From Saccharum officinarum (Eukaryota > Streptophyta > Magnoliopsida > Poales > Poaceae), in assembly GCA_020631735.1 (NCBI GenBank), contig CM036231.1, forward strand, positions 1,701,831-1,765,830: a DNA stretch of 64,000 bases, written 5' to 3'. Below are positions 44,905-55,000 of the stretch, piece after piece; within the stretch, counting starts at the first letter, position 1, and each line of letters starts with the position of its first letter. The notes beneath the pieces are model-generated. The model had not been told where the DNA came from and made no database searches. It saw only the letters and a list, made by a program, of their open reading frames with translations. Position numbers and translations under genes: made by a program.

Positions 44905-47900
44905 CTAAGCGGGAGTGTCACGAACACAAAGACTGGACCTAAAGTCAGTAAACAACTGTACAGGTAACCCTTTGGTCATGATGTCCGCGAACTGATGAGA
45001 TGATGGAACATGGAGCACCCGAACCTGTCCCAAAGCAACCTTTTCACGGACGAAGTGAATATCGATCTCAATATGCTTCGTGCGACGATGATGAACTGGA
45101 TTGGCGGTCATGTAGACAGCACTGACATTGTCACAGTAGACAATCGTCGCCGAAGAGATGGGTGCATGGAGCTCCTGAAGTAACTGACGAAGCCAACAAG
45201 TCTCAGCCACAGCGTGCGCAACAGCACGATACTCAGCCTCCGCACTCGAACGAGAAACCGTAGTTTGTCGTTTGGAGGACCAAGAGACTAAGTTGTCGCC
45301 GAGAAAGACACAGTAGCCAGAAGTGGAGCGCCGAGAGTCGGGACAACCAGCCCAATCAGCATCGGAGTAGGCAGTCAAGCTGGTGATACTGCCTGTGCCG
45401 ATGTGAAGCCCAGTGGATAGAGTGCCCTTGACATACCGCAAGACACGCTTGAGCATCGCAAGATGAGGCTCGCGCGGGTCGTGCATGAAGAGGCAAACCT
45501 GCTGAACTGCATAAGCGAGGTCCGGACGAGTCAGCGTGAGATACTGTAGCGCACCAGCGAGGCTACGGTACTGAGTGGCATCCGCCACCGGTGCGCCATC
45601 TGTAGCAGAGAGCTTGGCATGAGTGTCAACAGGAGTCGCCGTGGGATGACACTCAGCCATACCGGCGCGCTGGAGCAGATCCACAGCGTACTGGCGCTGA
45701 GACAGGGAGAGGCCGTCAGCAGAACGCGTGACAGAGATCCCGAGGAAGTGATGAAGATCCCCGAGATCTGTCATGGCGAACTCGGAGTGAAGAAGCTCGG
45801 TGATGCGACGAAGAAGCGGGGTCGACGAGGCTGTTAGAATAATGTCGTCGACGTAGAGCAGCAAGTAGGCGATGTCGGCCCCTGCTTTGTAAACAAAGAG
45901 GGACGTATCGGAGGTCGAAGCAGTGAAGCCGGACCGTTGAATGAAGCCGGAGAACCGCTGGTGCCACGCCCGGGGCGCCTGCTTGAGTCCGTACAAGGAC
46001 TTTAGCAGGAGACAGACGTGGTCGGGAGCCGCCGGGTCGACGAAGCCGGGCGGCTGCTGGCAGTAGACGGTCTCGTTCAGATGGCCGTGAAGAAAGGCAT
46101 TCTTCACGTCCAGCTGATGTATCAGCCAGGAGCGAGAGGCGGCGATGCTGAGGACGACCCGGATGGTGGCCGGTTTGACAACCGGGCTGAACGTCTCGTC
46201 GTAGTCGATGCCGTACCGTTGCGAGAAGCCACGGACAACCCATCTGGCTTTATGACGAGCCAGAGAACCATCTGCATTATACTTGTGCTTGAAAACCCAT
46301 TTGCCGGTGATGACGTTGGCGCGAGGCGGACGAGGAACAAGACGCCAGGTGCCATTGTCCACAAGCGCCTTGTATTCTTCGGTCATCGCCGCACGCCAAT
46401 GAGCATCGGCGAGCGCGGCACGGACGGTTCCTGGCAGCGGAGAGGCCAGGTCGGAGGTCGAGGCGGCAAAGCCATACCGCTGCATGGGCGGCGGCAGTGA
46501 ACCCGTCCGGGAACGAGTCTCCCGCACAGGAGGCTCTGGAGCCTGGAGCGCCGCTGCCGCCTCTCCTGGAGGCAGCTGCTGCTGGGCCGGCGGTGCCTCC
46601 AACTGCGGCTGGACCGGCGGCACCTCTGGCTGCGGCTGAGGAGCCGGTGGCGGACGAGGACGACGAGTGTAGTGGATGTCGAACCGCTGCCGATCAGCTG
46701 CAACGACGGGAGCACCGGCCGGCGTAGGAGAGGCCGAGGAGGTAGACGGGGCCGACCGGGGCGGCAGGGGCAGCCTGTAGGCAGCACCGTGCCACAAGAT
46801 GGCAGGGTCCAGCCCGACGGGGTCGCCGGCATCGTCTGTCGCAGACGAGGCAGGCGCAACCGAGGCCCGCGATTGTCGAACGTCGGAGATAGACGGGGCG
46901 GGCGCGGGAAGTATATCCTGTATCAAAAAATCAAGAGATTCCGGTCGTGGCTTGGAAGCCGCAAACGGAAAGTGAGTCTCATCAAAAACAACGTGGCGAG
47001 AGATGATGATCTTTCGAGTAGAAAGATCAAGACAACGGTAGCCCTTCTGAGAAGGAGGGTAACCGAGGAAGACACACGCTGCAGAGCGAGGAGACAATTT
47101 ATGGGGAGTCGTGGCACTAAGGTTCGGATAGCACAGGCAACCGAAAACTCGGAGAATGGAGTAGTCTGGCATTTTGCGATGGAGGAGATGATAGGGAATA
47201 CCATTATGTATGGATGATGACGGCCGCCGGTTGACCAAGAACACAGCAGTGGACAGGGCTTCGACCCAATAGGATGGAGGCATGGCGGCATGAAACAGAA
47301 GCGTGCGAACAATGTTGTTCAGTGTGCGAAGCATCCGCTCAGCTTTGCCGTTCTGGGCGGAGGTGTAGGGGCACGAGGTGCGAAGCAGGATGCCGCGGCT
47401 AGCTAGGAAGATAGCGGTGGCATTGTTGATGAACTCGGTGCCATTATCGGCCCGAAAACAGCGCACAGGAGAACTGAATTGTGTGTGAGCGTAAGCAACA
47501 AACTGGACAATATGTTCATGAACTTCAGATTTATGGTGAAGAGGAAACATCCAACAATAATGTGTATAATCATCAACTAGGACAAGATAAAATTTATAGC
47601 CAGAAATACTCAAAACTGGAGAGGTCCAGACATCACAGTGAACAAGTTCAAAGGGAGCAGATGTACTAGAAACCGAACTAGTGAATGGCAGCCTAGCGTG
47701 CTTGCCAAGCTGGCAGGCATGGCAAATGTGGCGAGCTGCTTTATTACACTGGATAGCTGATAGCTTATTTAGAGTGTTGACGATGGCGTGTGCGGGATGA
47801 CCAAGGCGGGAGTGCCATAACTCTGGGGAGACGACGGCGACATGGCAGCGAGGTGGCATGCGATGTGGAACGGTGTAGAGATCCCCATTGCTATTGCACC

Positions 47901-49344
47901 GAAGGAGGACCGTCTTGGTCTGCAGATCCTTAACAGAAAAACCAGAGGCGTCAAACTCAATGGAACAGTTATTGTCGCGAGTAAGCTGTCGAACAGATAA
48001 CAGATTACGAGTGAGTTGAGGAGCGACAAGAACATTATCAAGATGAAAAGGACGATCAGCTAGTTGAATAACAGAAGTGCCACGACTATGAATAGGAATT
48101 GATTGACCGTTGCCGGCCATAATGGAGGACGGAGGCGACGGGAGATGGGAAAGTAAAATACCGTCATTGGAGGACATGTGAGATGTCGCTCTGCTGTCCA
48201 TGACCCAGGGTGCAGACCCTCCCTGGATCGCCATCTGGTTAAGGGCGGCAATCAGGCCTGCCGAGTCCCAACCGCCCGGAGGCCCATAAGCCGGGGAACC
48301 ACCGGCAGTGCTGAACTGCGGAGGCGCGAAGGCGGTGTGTGCCTGTGGAGGAGGTGCAGGTGGCGCACCCCACTGCAGCTGCTGCTGGGGAGGCCACGGA
48401 GCAGCCCAAGGGTTATAGCAAACCCAGGGCCCGGCCGGCTGACGCCCGCCAAAACTGCCGCCTTGCTGGTTGCGGCCACCGCCGCTATTGCCACCACCTT
48501 GCTGCTGTTGGCGCCCGCCGCCGTTGCCACCACGGCCGCCCTTGCCCTTGCCACCCTTGCCCTTGCCACCGCCCCCACGGTTGGGGGACGCAGAAGGGGT
48601 GGACTGGCAGGACGGCGATGTGCAGGAAGAGGTGGTGGAGGCGGCCAAAGCAGAAGCCGAGGCCGCCTTGCCCTCGGTGCCAAGACGGAGCTCCTTGACG
48701 CGGAGCATGTTGGTGGCTGACTTGAAGTCCGGGAGCGGCGACGTGTTGGAGATGATGTCGGCGGTGTTGGCGAAGCGGGGGTTAAGGCCACGCAGAAGGT
48801 TGAGCACGAGCTGTGCAGGGGAGATGGTGTGACCAACCTCCCGGAGGGCATCAGCGGTGCGCTTCATCTGCTGGGCGTAGGCGTCGACGGAGAGGTCGCC
48901 CTGGAACAGGTTGTGGAACTCCTGCTCGAGGACGACGGCGCGGGACTCCTTGTTCGCCTGGAACAAGGCCTCGATGGAGACCCACAAAGCGCGGGCATCC
49001 TGTGCAGGCTCCATGGCGAGGTCGAGGACGGCGTCGTCGACGGAGCCGTACATCCAGCCGCGGATGCAGGCGTCAGGCTGAGACCAGAGGGGGTCAGTCG
49101 GGCGCGCAGCCGTTGTGCCATCAATGTGGCCGAGCAGCCCGTACTTGCCGCAGAGGGCGGTGAAAAACGCCGTCCACTTGGAGTAGTTCGGGCGCTCGAG
49201 GCTGAGCGCGATGGGGACATGCTGCTTCACGTTGACGGCGGCGTAGGCGGCGAAGAGAGGAGCAGCAACGGAGTCACCCATGGCGCCAGATGACTGGTGG
49301 GTGAGGGCACCAGTGGTGAAGGAGGAACTTGACGACGACGTCAT
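44905..49344 (-). CDS. Copia gag-pol polyprotein, 1479 aa, uninterrupted
   Basis: Domains in order: copia gag (about residues 35-230, KQHVPIALSLERPNYSKW); a Gly/Lys/Gln-rich region about 255-310 with no CCHC knuckle; protease near 385 (WVMDSRATSHMSS); an integrase zinc finger (HSRLGHP..CHACQLGK); an integrase core with Asp (CDVW), Asp (RADNGTEF) and Glu (NGKAERM); RT with WVFKHKYNADG, LDVKNAFLHG and the catalytic YVDDIILT; and RNase H with YSDADWAGC, SSAEAEYRA and CDNVSA. Length and order are those of a full copia polyprotein. The odd point is Arg where the protease active site normally reads DSG, which would be expected to block processing. The stop at 44907-44905 abuts the purine tract. The start is the first ATG of the long frame. 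Confidence 0.93.
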   Translation of the reverse strand: MTSSSSSSFTTGALTHQSSGAMGDSVAAPLFAAYAAVNVKQHVPIALSLERPNYSKWTAFFTALCGKYGLLGHIDGTTAARPTDPLWSQPDACIRGWMYGSVDDAVLDLAMEPAQDARALWVSIEALFQANKESRAVVLEQEFHNLFQGDLSVDAYAQQMKRTADALREVGHTISPAQLVLNLLRGLNPRFANTADIISNTSPLPDFKSATNMLRVKELRLGTEGKAASASALAASTTSSCTSPSCQSTPSASPNRGGGGKGKGGKGKGGRGGNGGGRQQQQGGGNSGGGRNQQGGSFGGRQPAGPWVCYNPWAAPWPPQQQLQWGAPPAPPPQAHTAFAPPQFSTAGGSPAYGPPGGWDSAGLIAALNQMAIQGGSAPWVMDSRATSHMSSNDGILLSHLPSPPSSIMAGNGQSIPIHSRGTSVIQLADRPFHLDNVLVAPQLTRNLLSVRQLTRDNNCSIEFDASGFSVKDLQTKTVLLRCNSNGDLYTVPHRMPPRCHVAVVSPELWHSRLGHPAHAIVNTLNKLSAIQCNKAARHICHACQLGKHARLPFTSSVSSTSAPFELVHCDVWTSPVLSISGYKFYLVLVDDYTHYCWMFPLHHKSEVHEHIVQFVAYAHTQFSSPVRCFRADNGTEFINNATAIFLASRGILLRTSCPYTSAQNGKAERMLRTLNNIVRTLLFHAAMPPSYWVEALSTAVFLVNRRPSSSIHNGIPYHLLHRKMPDYSILRVFGCLCYPNLSATTPHKLSPRSAACVFLGYPPSQKGYRCLDLSTRKIIISRHVVFDETHFPFAASKPRPESLDFLIQDILPAPAPSISDVRQSRASVAPASSATDDAGDPVGLDPAILWHGAAYRLPLPPRSAPSTSSASPTPAGAPVVAADRQRFDIHYTRRPRPPPAPQPQPEVPPVQPQLEAPPAQQQLPPGEAAAALQAPEPPVRETRSRTGSLPPPMQRYGFAASTSDLASPLPGTVRAALADAHWRAAMTEEYKALVDNGTWRLVPRPPRANVITGKWVFKHKYNADGSLARHKARWVVRGFSQRYGIDYDETFSPVVKPATIRVVLSIAASRSWLIHQLDVKNAFLHGHLNETVYCQQPPGFVDPAAPDHVCLLLKSLYGLKQAPRAWHQRFSGFIQRSGFTASTSDTSLFVYKAGADIAYLLLYVDDIILTASSTPLLRRITELLHSEFAMTDLGDLHHFLGISVTRSADGLSLSQRQYAVDLLQRAGMAECHPTATPVDTHAKLSATDGAPVADATQYRSLAGALQYLTLTRPDLAYAVQQVCLFMHDPREPHLAMLKRVLRYVKGTLSTGLHIGTGSITSLTAYSDADWAGCPDSRRSTSGYCVFLGDNLVSWSSKRQTTVSRSSAEAEYRAVAHAVAETCWLRQLLQELHAPISSATIVYCDNVSAVYMTANPVHHRRTKHIEIDIHFVREKVALGQVRVLHVPSSHQFADIMTKGLPVQLFTDFRSSLCVRDTPA

Positions 49345-49403
49345 GGAGTCCGATCTTGGATAGGCGCGGCCTGGAAGGCGGCGGCGCGAGGTGAAGCCTG
49401 GCT

Positions 49404-49553
49404 GGCGGCGGATGTGCGCGGCCTAGGGTAGACGGCGGCTGTGCGCGGCCTGGCTGGCGGCGGCTGTGCGCGGCCTAGGGTAGGCGGCGGCTGTGCGCGG
49501 CCTAGGGTAGGCGGCGGCTGGGCGCGGCCTAGGGTAGGCGGCGGCGCCTGGCT
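49404..49553 (-). repeat. Tandem repeats in the copia leader
   Basis: GGCTGTGCGCGGCCTAGGGT-type units of about 28 bp recur about five times between the PBS and the gag ATG, with small variations. Confidence 0.8.
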
Positions 49554-49631
49554 GGTGACGGCGTGGCGCACGTTCTCAAGGAGAACGCACGGGCAGAGGG
49601 GAAACGAAGCGGAAGATTAGGATCGTAATTA

Positions 49632-49643
49632 GGGATGATACCA
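49632..49643 (-). promoter_or_regulatory. Primer binding site of the copia element
   Basis: The minus strand reads TGGTATCATCCC immediately after the 5' LTR; TGGTATCA matches the initiator tRNA-Met type. Confidence 0.8.
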
Positions 49644-49772
49644 TGTAGAGAAACACCGCACACCCTAATCAGGGGGGGTGACCTTCATTATATAGCCTGA
49701 AAGGCTAGGGTTACAATATACAAGGCCCATGGGCCGTACGTCCAATATGGACTGTTACAATACATTCTAACA
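49644..49772 (-). repeat. 5' LTR of the copia element
   Basis: 129 bp, TG...CA, no difference seen from the 3' LTR. Confidence 0.92.
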
Positions 49773-49969
49773 CTTATCACACCTAAAGTCAAGCAGGACT
49801 GCACAAGTGCAAGAACCTGCACCAAAAAACTACAGAGTATAAATTGACTGCACATAGACTTCCAACAAAAAACTACAATAGTTCAGATTATTTTCTATCA
49901 TTCTCCAGTTCAATGTAGAAGCATTTTTATATTGGATTGGATTATAGTCCCTTCTCATATCCTTAATGA

Positions 49970-50150
49970 AGAGCTCTGCACCGGTCTAGCTATCCACGGA
50001 GCAGAAAGTTTAAGTTTTGGGTTGCAAAGCAGAGCAGCGATGATTTATCTATTTGACAAAATTATTATGACATTAATCATATAAGAGCTCTGCACCGGTC
50101 TAGCTATCGATGGAGCAGAAAGTTAGTTGCAAAGCAGAGAAGCGATGGGA
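49970..50150. repeat. Local direct duplication inside the CACTA element
   Basis: AGCTCTGCACCGGTCTAGCT..GGAGCAGAAAGTT..GCAAAGCAGAG occurs at about 49971-50040 and 50086-50148. Confidence 0.75.
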
Positions 50151-51573
50151 GAAATCAAGAAGAGCAGAGCACGTATCCACACCCATGCGCATTTATTCTA
50201 TTCTGTTCTATAATTAGTGCTAGAAAACAACAGAAGATTTTACCCCAGCACATATGCTGGTATGCGCAAGCAGAGTATATATTACGTTCAGATCTACACA
50301 CTCGACCTAATAAGAACCAAAGGTGAAGACGGAAACTAAAATATGAGCTAGCCAGACATCAAGGAAAGAAACCTGGGACGGAGAGGCATAGATGCTGCGG
50401 TGGTGTCGTGGTGGCTCCATTTAGCTTTAACCTCTAGATCTGCCGCCGCTGTAGCTCTTCTTGGGCTGCAGAAGCTTCTCAGGTCCGGCCGCAGGCACAT
50501 GGCCGCACGAGCACGTCCCGGCCGCCACTGCCGCTGTGCCGGCCCTCCCCCACGTGCGCCAGCCCTCCTGCGCCCTCCGTCGATGAAGACGCGAGCGACT
50601 CATGGGAGCGTCGTCCGCAGCCGTCCATAGCACCAGCGACAAGGAGGAGGTGCAGGATGGAGGAGGAGCGGCGGAGGGGTGTTGAACTCGGTGGTGGAGA
50701 GCTAGGTGCGAGAGAGACAGAGAGGGAGTGGTGCTGGCGGCTGCTGGGAGGATGGAGAGACTGAGTCTAGGGTTTGCTTTCTAATGGGCTGGAACTGGGC
50801 CTCGTAGTGTTTAGGGTTCAGGGGAGAAACAGAGAGTCTGGGTGGGTTTTTCTGTGTTAGGCTAGGCTAAAATCACGAGTTGAGCTTTGTGGGACCAACT
50901 TTTAGCGACAAACTACATGACGATATAAGAGGTTTTAGCGACAGACCGCATGACGATAAATACATCTATCTATAGCGACATACAATGAATCGTTAAATGA
51001 GGATTTAGCGTCAGATAGTCTCTTAGTTATCTTTAGCGTCAGATCGTCCATCGATAAATATAATTTTTAGCGTCAGATGTCTGACGGTGATGCGGTGTTG
51101 TGGTATAGTGATTCTGCTCGCCTTTTTCCCGATTGGATGCCGGCTCTGCTTTCTCGTATCCGCTTGGCTTCTTCTCATATTTCTCCGGCAGTCCGCATGT
51201 TCGCCCTGCATATGGCATGCTCGATGGCCGCACGTGCACCCGTGCGGCTAGGCTGGGCAAAGCACGACTTTTCTCCTCCTGACGTCCACGTGGCTGGAAT
51301 GAAGCCGGGTGAAGCCACTATTTTTGGCTCCACCCCACCCCAAATCTTTGTGAGAACATATTTTTAGGGGCTTCACCTCAGGAGCCGTTTTGTTTTACTC
51401 CGTTTGGCAGAAAACAGTTCCAAACGGCTCCTGAAGCCGGTGGAGGAGCCCTACCAAACGGGGCGACGTGATTGTGTGGTGTGCTGACCTCGATCATTGC
51501 ACACTACTGAACCTCAGCGCATAGCTAGCCTAGAAGGTCAATCAGCAGAAACCACCAAGCCGATCGAGAGAGC

Positions 51574-52130
51574 ATGGACACTGGCAAGGTGGCCGAGCAG
51601 CCGTGGCGCGCGGAGCTGCGGAGAGTCGACCTCCGGGGTCTCCGACCGGGCGGGCCTGGTTGGGTGGAAGCCTGCGCTGCCGTGGCTGCATCGATGGAAG
51701 AGCTCGGCTGCGTCGCGGTCGCCCACGGCGCGCTGGACGGCGAGCTCCGGCGGGACCTGTTCGGCCGCGCGATGCCGGAGCTCTTCGCCCTCCCTCTGGC
51801 GGTGAAGCAGAAAACACTGTCCGGTAGCCATATCGGCGGTTACATCGGGCCTGATCCCGTGAAGGCCCCTAGCCTCGAGAGCCTGCGCATCTCGGAAGCC
51901 ACGGACGCCGGCAAAGTCCACGCCTTCACCAATCTCGTTTGGCCCCATGGAAACACTGCCTTCTGGTACGCAAACGCATGGATTATGCTGCTGTCTGCGT
52001 GTTAAGGAATATGATTTTAGTTGTCATCCTGCTGCTTGCTAAGGTGATCCATGTATGCAGTGAGACGATAGAAGCGTTTGCCAAGGGCATGCTGGAGTTG
52101 GACCACGCGGTGCAGAAGATGACTGTATGA
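51574..52130 (+). pseudogene. 2-oxoglutarate-dependent dioxygenase gene, 5' part only
   Basis: Exon 51574-51965 and exon 52061-52130 join in phase across a 95-bp GT-AG intron. The product (153 aa) reads RRVDLRGLRPGGPGW, EELGCVAVAHGAL, the MPELFALPLAVKQK segment, GGYIGPDP and ESLRISEATDAGKV, then ETIEAFAKGMLELDHAVQKM. This is the N-terminal region of plant 2OG/Fe(II) dioxygenases of the AOP-like group. It stops at TGA 52128 before the jelly-roll domain, so the iron-binding His-X-Asp...His and the 2OG-binding Arg are absent. GTATGA at the stop could instead be a donor, but no matching third exon was found downstream before the Sirevirus. A transposon terminus lies only about 110 bp upstream of the ATG, so promoter function is doubtful. 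Confidence 0.75.
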
Positions 52131-53299
52131 ATGTCTTTTGCTGTGACTGTGAGCACACTCGAGTTAATGTTAGGTTGGACCTGATAATGGCAACGTCGAT
52201 GGTTTGAACTAAAAAAATATAACAGTATCTGTTCGAAATCAATTTGAAGTGGGGCAGTTTCAAGATTTTGCAATGCCTTATGTCTCCGAGAGAGCAGATG
52301 GTCACTAAATTGCAAAAACAATAATTTCATCAGGCCTAGCATATCATGTAACAATATAGTCACTAAGTTTAAGAATGATGTGAGACTGAATTTTCTGAAC
52401 CTAGGCATTTGCACACTATGCATTGGGGAAAAAAATCCTTACCACAAACGAGGCATGAAGGAAGTTACTAACCTGTAAATCAAGTACCTTGTGCTTCTTA
52501 CTCTTCACCTAATACATAGTAACAAAGGCATGGCCACGATCTTCGGCATCATGCAGGCTAATGTAAATGCTTCTTTTTGTCAGACCCCTAGAGATGACTG
52601 AATCTGGTCAAAATTAGGCTTTGTTCCCCAAAAAAGGTAGCAGTTGATCTTCTAGGAAAATGAAAAAGAACACCAATCAATTGGCCCTGATGAATTATAC
52701 GAAGACTATATGCATGGAACCGCCTAAAAAACAAGGTGCTTAGTAAACCTGTACAGATCTTGTAGAGAAAATTAAGCAGGCAACCACATGTCCATTGAAT
52801 CGAGTAAAAACAATGCAATAAGAAAATGCAGGTACGTTCCACAAAAAATAAAATAAACCCACGGTGAGCAACAAATCACCATGTTTGTTAGACAAAAAGA
52901 ATCTATTGTTATGACATGTGAATCTGTAGGCAATGCTTTTTCTTCTGTTTATCTTTTTTTACCAAAGATGAAATCACAATCTTAACAGTACATCATGTAG
53001 AGAATGATTGCTTCTTGTTTACCTCTCATCGCTTGATAACCAGTTTGAGATCTGGAGCCATTTCCCCCATGTAGCCATCTCCAAAAAAAAAGTAACATTC
53101 ATAATGGATCCATATGAGTTGGAGAACCATCGCTAGGTTCCCATTGCGCCCTGGCATAGAATACATTTGAAACAGGTAATATAATATGTGATATGGACAT
53201 AATATATTACAGGGGACATCTCATTGTTACATGTATACATGGCAAAAACATATTATTTAGTGAGAGCATGTATGAGTCGGCAAGGCTAAATAAAAGTTA
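52131..53299. other. Intergenic DNA, no gene seen
   Basis: AT-rich. No dioxygenase C-terminal exon, transposon ends or RNA gene recognised. Confidence 0.45.
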
Positions 53300-55000
53300 T
53301 GAAGGACCGGAAACGGCGACCAAAGGGGGTGAATGGGAGCCTCAAATTTCTTTCGAAACTTTAGACCGCTGTCCCAAAATCAACCCCAAAAGGCACACAA
53401 ACAAAAGCTACAAAAACTCGAGCCACCAAGAGTCAAGAGACCCTAAAGACGTTCCTCAGATCGCTAGAAACCCAACGCAAAAGACGGAACTCGAATTGGA
53501 AACCGAACGGGCGAGAAACGGATCGCAACAGCACAAACTGCGAGCCACAGACAGTCCGCAGGTCAAAAATCTAAAACCGAACTTCGCGGAAACAGTTCTG
53601 TTCTCGACTGAAAAACAACTGCTATAGTACCGCGGACAGTCCGGGCTTGGGGCCGGACAGTCTGCAAGTACGGGCACCGTGCAGCAAAGAAAGCACAGGA
53701 AAAAAAAATCTCAACTCCCGGACTGTCCGCTACAGTACCACGGACTGTCCGCGAATCGCGAAACAGCAGAAACAGAGAGCTCCGAAAATCGCCTCCTCTC
53801 TTCGATCTTTCGATTTACGGCCAAATCTTCACCAACTGCCACGAAACTTGGTGAGCATGATCACAAGGTAGTAGGAGAGCTACCTCTAAGAGGTCATCGC
53901 CCAATTTGAAGCAAATCAACGGGAAATCGAAGGAGAATGAAAAACACCGGTTCTTAAGACATAGACCAAGAAATCGCCCGATCTACTTGCTCATGAGGAA
54001 TTGATGGATTTCCTTCGGTGGAAAGATTCTACTCACGTCATAGCATGAATTAAGGCAACAAAAACAAATCAAAATGGTCTAGAAACGACGAATCGAAGGA
54101 AGAACTAGAGGGGAGAAAACGAAGAACGCGAAGAACACATCATGAACTCATAAATTGATTTCTCCGCCGAACACCGGAGGACACCGGAGGATTCGGGACC
54201 TCCTTCCCTCAAAGATTCATGGTTCTTACACTAATCGGTGGATTAGTGGACCTCTCTCTCGCAAGCAACTAGAGGTGGGAAAACCCTAAATGAGAAAATG
54301 CAAAATGGAGGAGGTGAGGGAGATGGGGGCTCCCTCATCCTATTTAACAGGGCTATTACACAATCCTAGTTTTGCCCCTGGATACAAATGAGCCAAACCA
54401 TTTAGCCCAAGGGTGTAAAGGTCCAACCCTGTGTCATCTTCATCCGACGGCCACCACGCCTCCTCACCGGTAGCTTCGCCTCGACGCGAACTCTCCGATG
54501 CCGCCACATGTCGTCCGTTCCTCCTCGGAACCTCCGCCCGGGTTTTAAGGCCCAAACCCGTAAACCCGCCACCGATGGTTTTGAGGCCTAAACCATCAAA
54601 TCGCTCCGCGAGTAGCGTACTCCATACGCGCCCCCCGCCATCCGACACGTGTCACCTCCATGGTTAACACGGTCACTCCCATGTCTTCTCGCGCTTGTCG
54701 ATGTCCCAAGTGTTAGCCACCGTGGCTAGCCACCCGACCTCCGGGTCCCTCGGTCCAAGCCTCACGTCCGTCCTTCACCCCTCTGGTCCATCGGCACGAC
54801 ATGTCCTCCTTGACCTTCACCTCGCCGTCGGCTACCACTTCCGTGCTCCACACCTGCACAACACAAGCCAAGAGACATGTCGCATACAAGGCTTTCGCCA
54901 AGGTAGGGTTAATCACCACTCAACCTACTTCGTGGATCGCATTGACAATCACTCATCACAAAACGAACACACAAGGGTACTTGTCAACCTTGTGTTCGCA
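53300..55000 (-). repeat. 3' LTR of the antisense Sirevirus
   Basis: Inferred from TG...CA limits: on the minus strand it starts TGCGAACACAAGG right after AAGGGGGAGAT and ends GGTCCTTCA. It contains a cluster of GGACTGTCCGC-type words (53547-53760) and a TATA-poor GC-rich half. No partner LTR is in the window, so the ends are provisional. Confidence 0.6.

Larger units (their letters stand above)
44764..49772 (-). mobile_element. Full-length Ty1/copia element (Ale/Retrofit-like), 5,009 bp
   Basis: Two 129-bp LTRs (44764-44892 and 49644-49772) that look identical base for base, target duplication CTTAT at 44759-44763 and 49773-49777, a PBS directly after the 5' LTR, a purine tract (GACTGAGGGAGGG on the minus strand) directly before the 3' LTR, and one uninterrupted gag-pol frame. 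Identical LTRs imply a very recent insertion, though 129 bp limits the resolution. The lineage call rests on short LTRs and gag sequence style. Confidence 0.93.
42131..51110. mobile_element. Non-autonomous CACTA (En/Spm) transposon carrying a copia insertion
   Basis: The termini CACTACACCACAACATC and (complement) CACTATACCACAACACC are flanked by ATT at 42128-42130 and 51111-51113, the 3-bp duplication expected of CACTA. Subterminal TTTAGCGTCAGA / TTTAGCGACAGA repeats fill 42165-42415 and 50908-51075 and are the likely transposase-binding sites. Without the nested copia the element is about 4.0 kb. No TNPD-type transposase was recognised. A 5'-UTR-like GC-rich segment on the minus strand (50400-50800) may be the element's own promoter region or a captured fragment. 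Confidence 0.88.
41919..51464. mobile_element. Short-TIR DNA element with GCCCCGTTTGG ends, split by the CACTA element
   Basis: The left end GGCCCCGTTTGGCATGGCTC and the complement of the right end (GCCCCGTTTGGTAGGGCTCC) are inverted repeats. Without the CACTA insertion the element is about 560 bp. No clean target duplication was found, so the superfamily is open. Confidence 0.6.

Noticed and set aside
50400..50642. Possible captured gene exon inside the CACTA element
   Set aside because: The minus strand looks like a 5' UTR followed by an ATG, but that frame ends after about 55 codons and matches no known protein. Kept only as a note.
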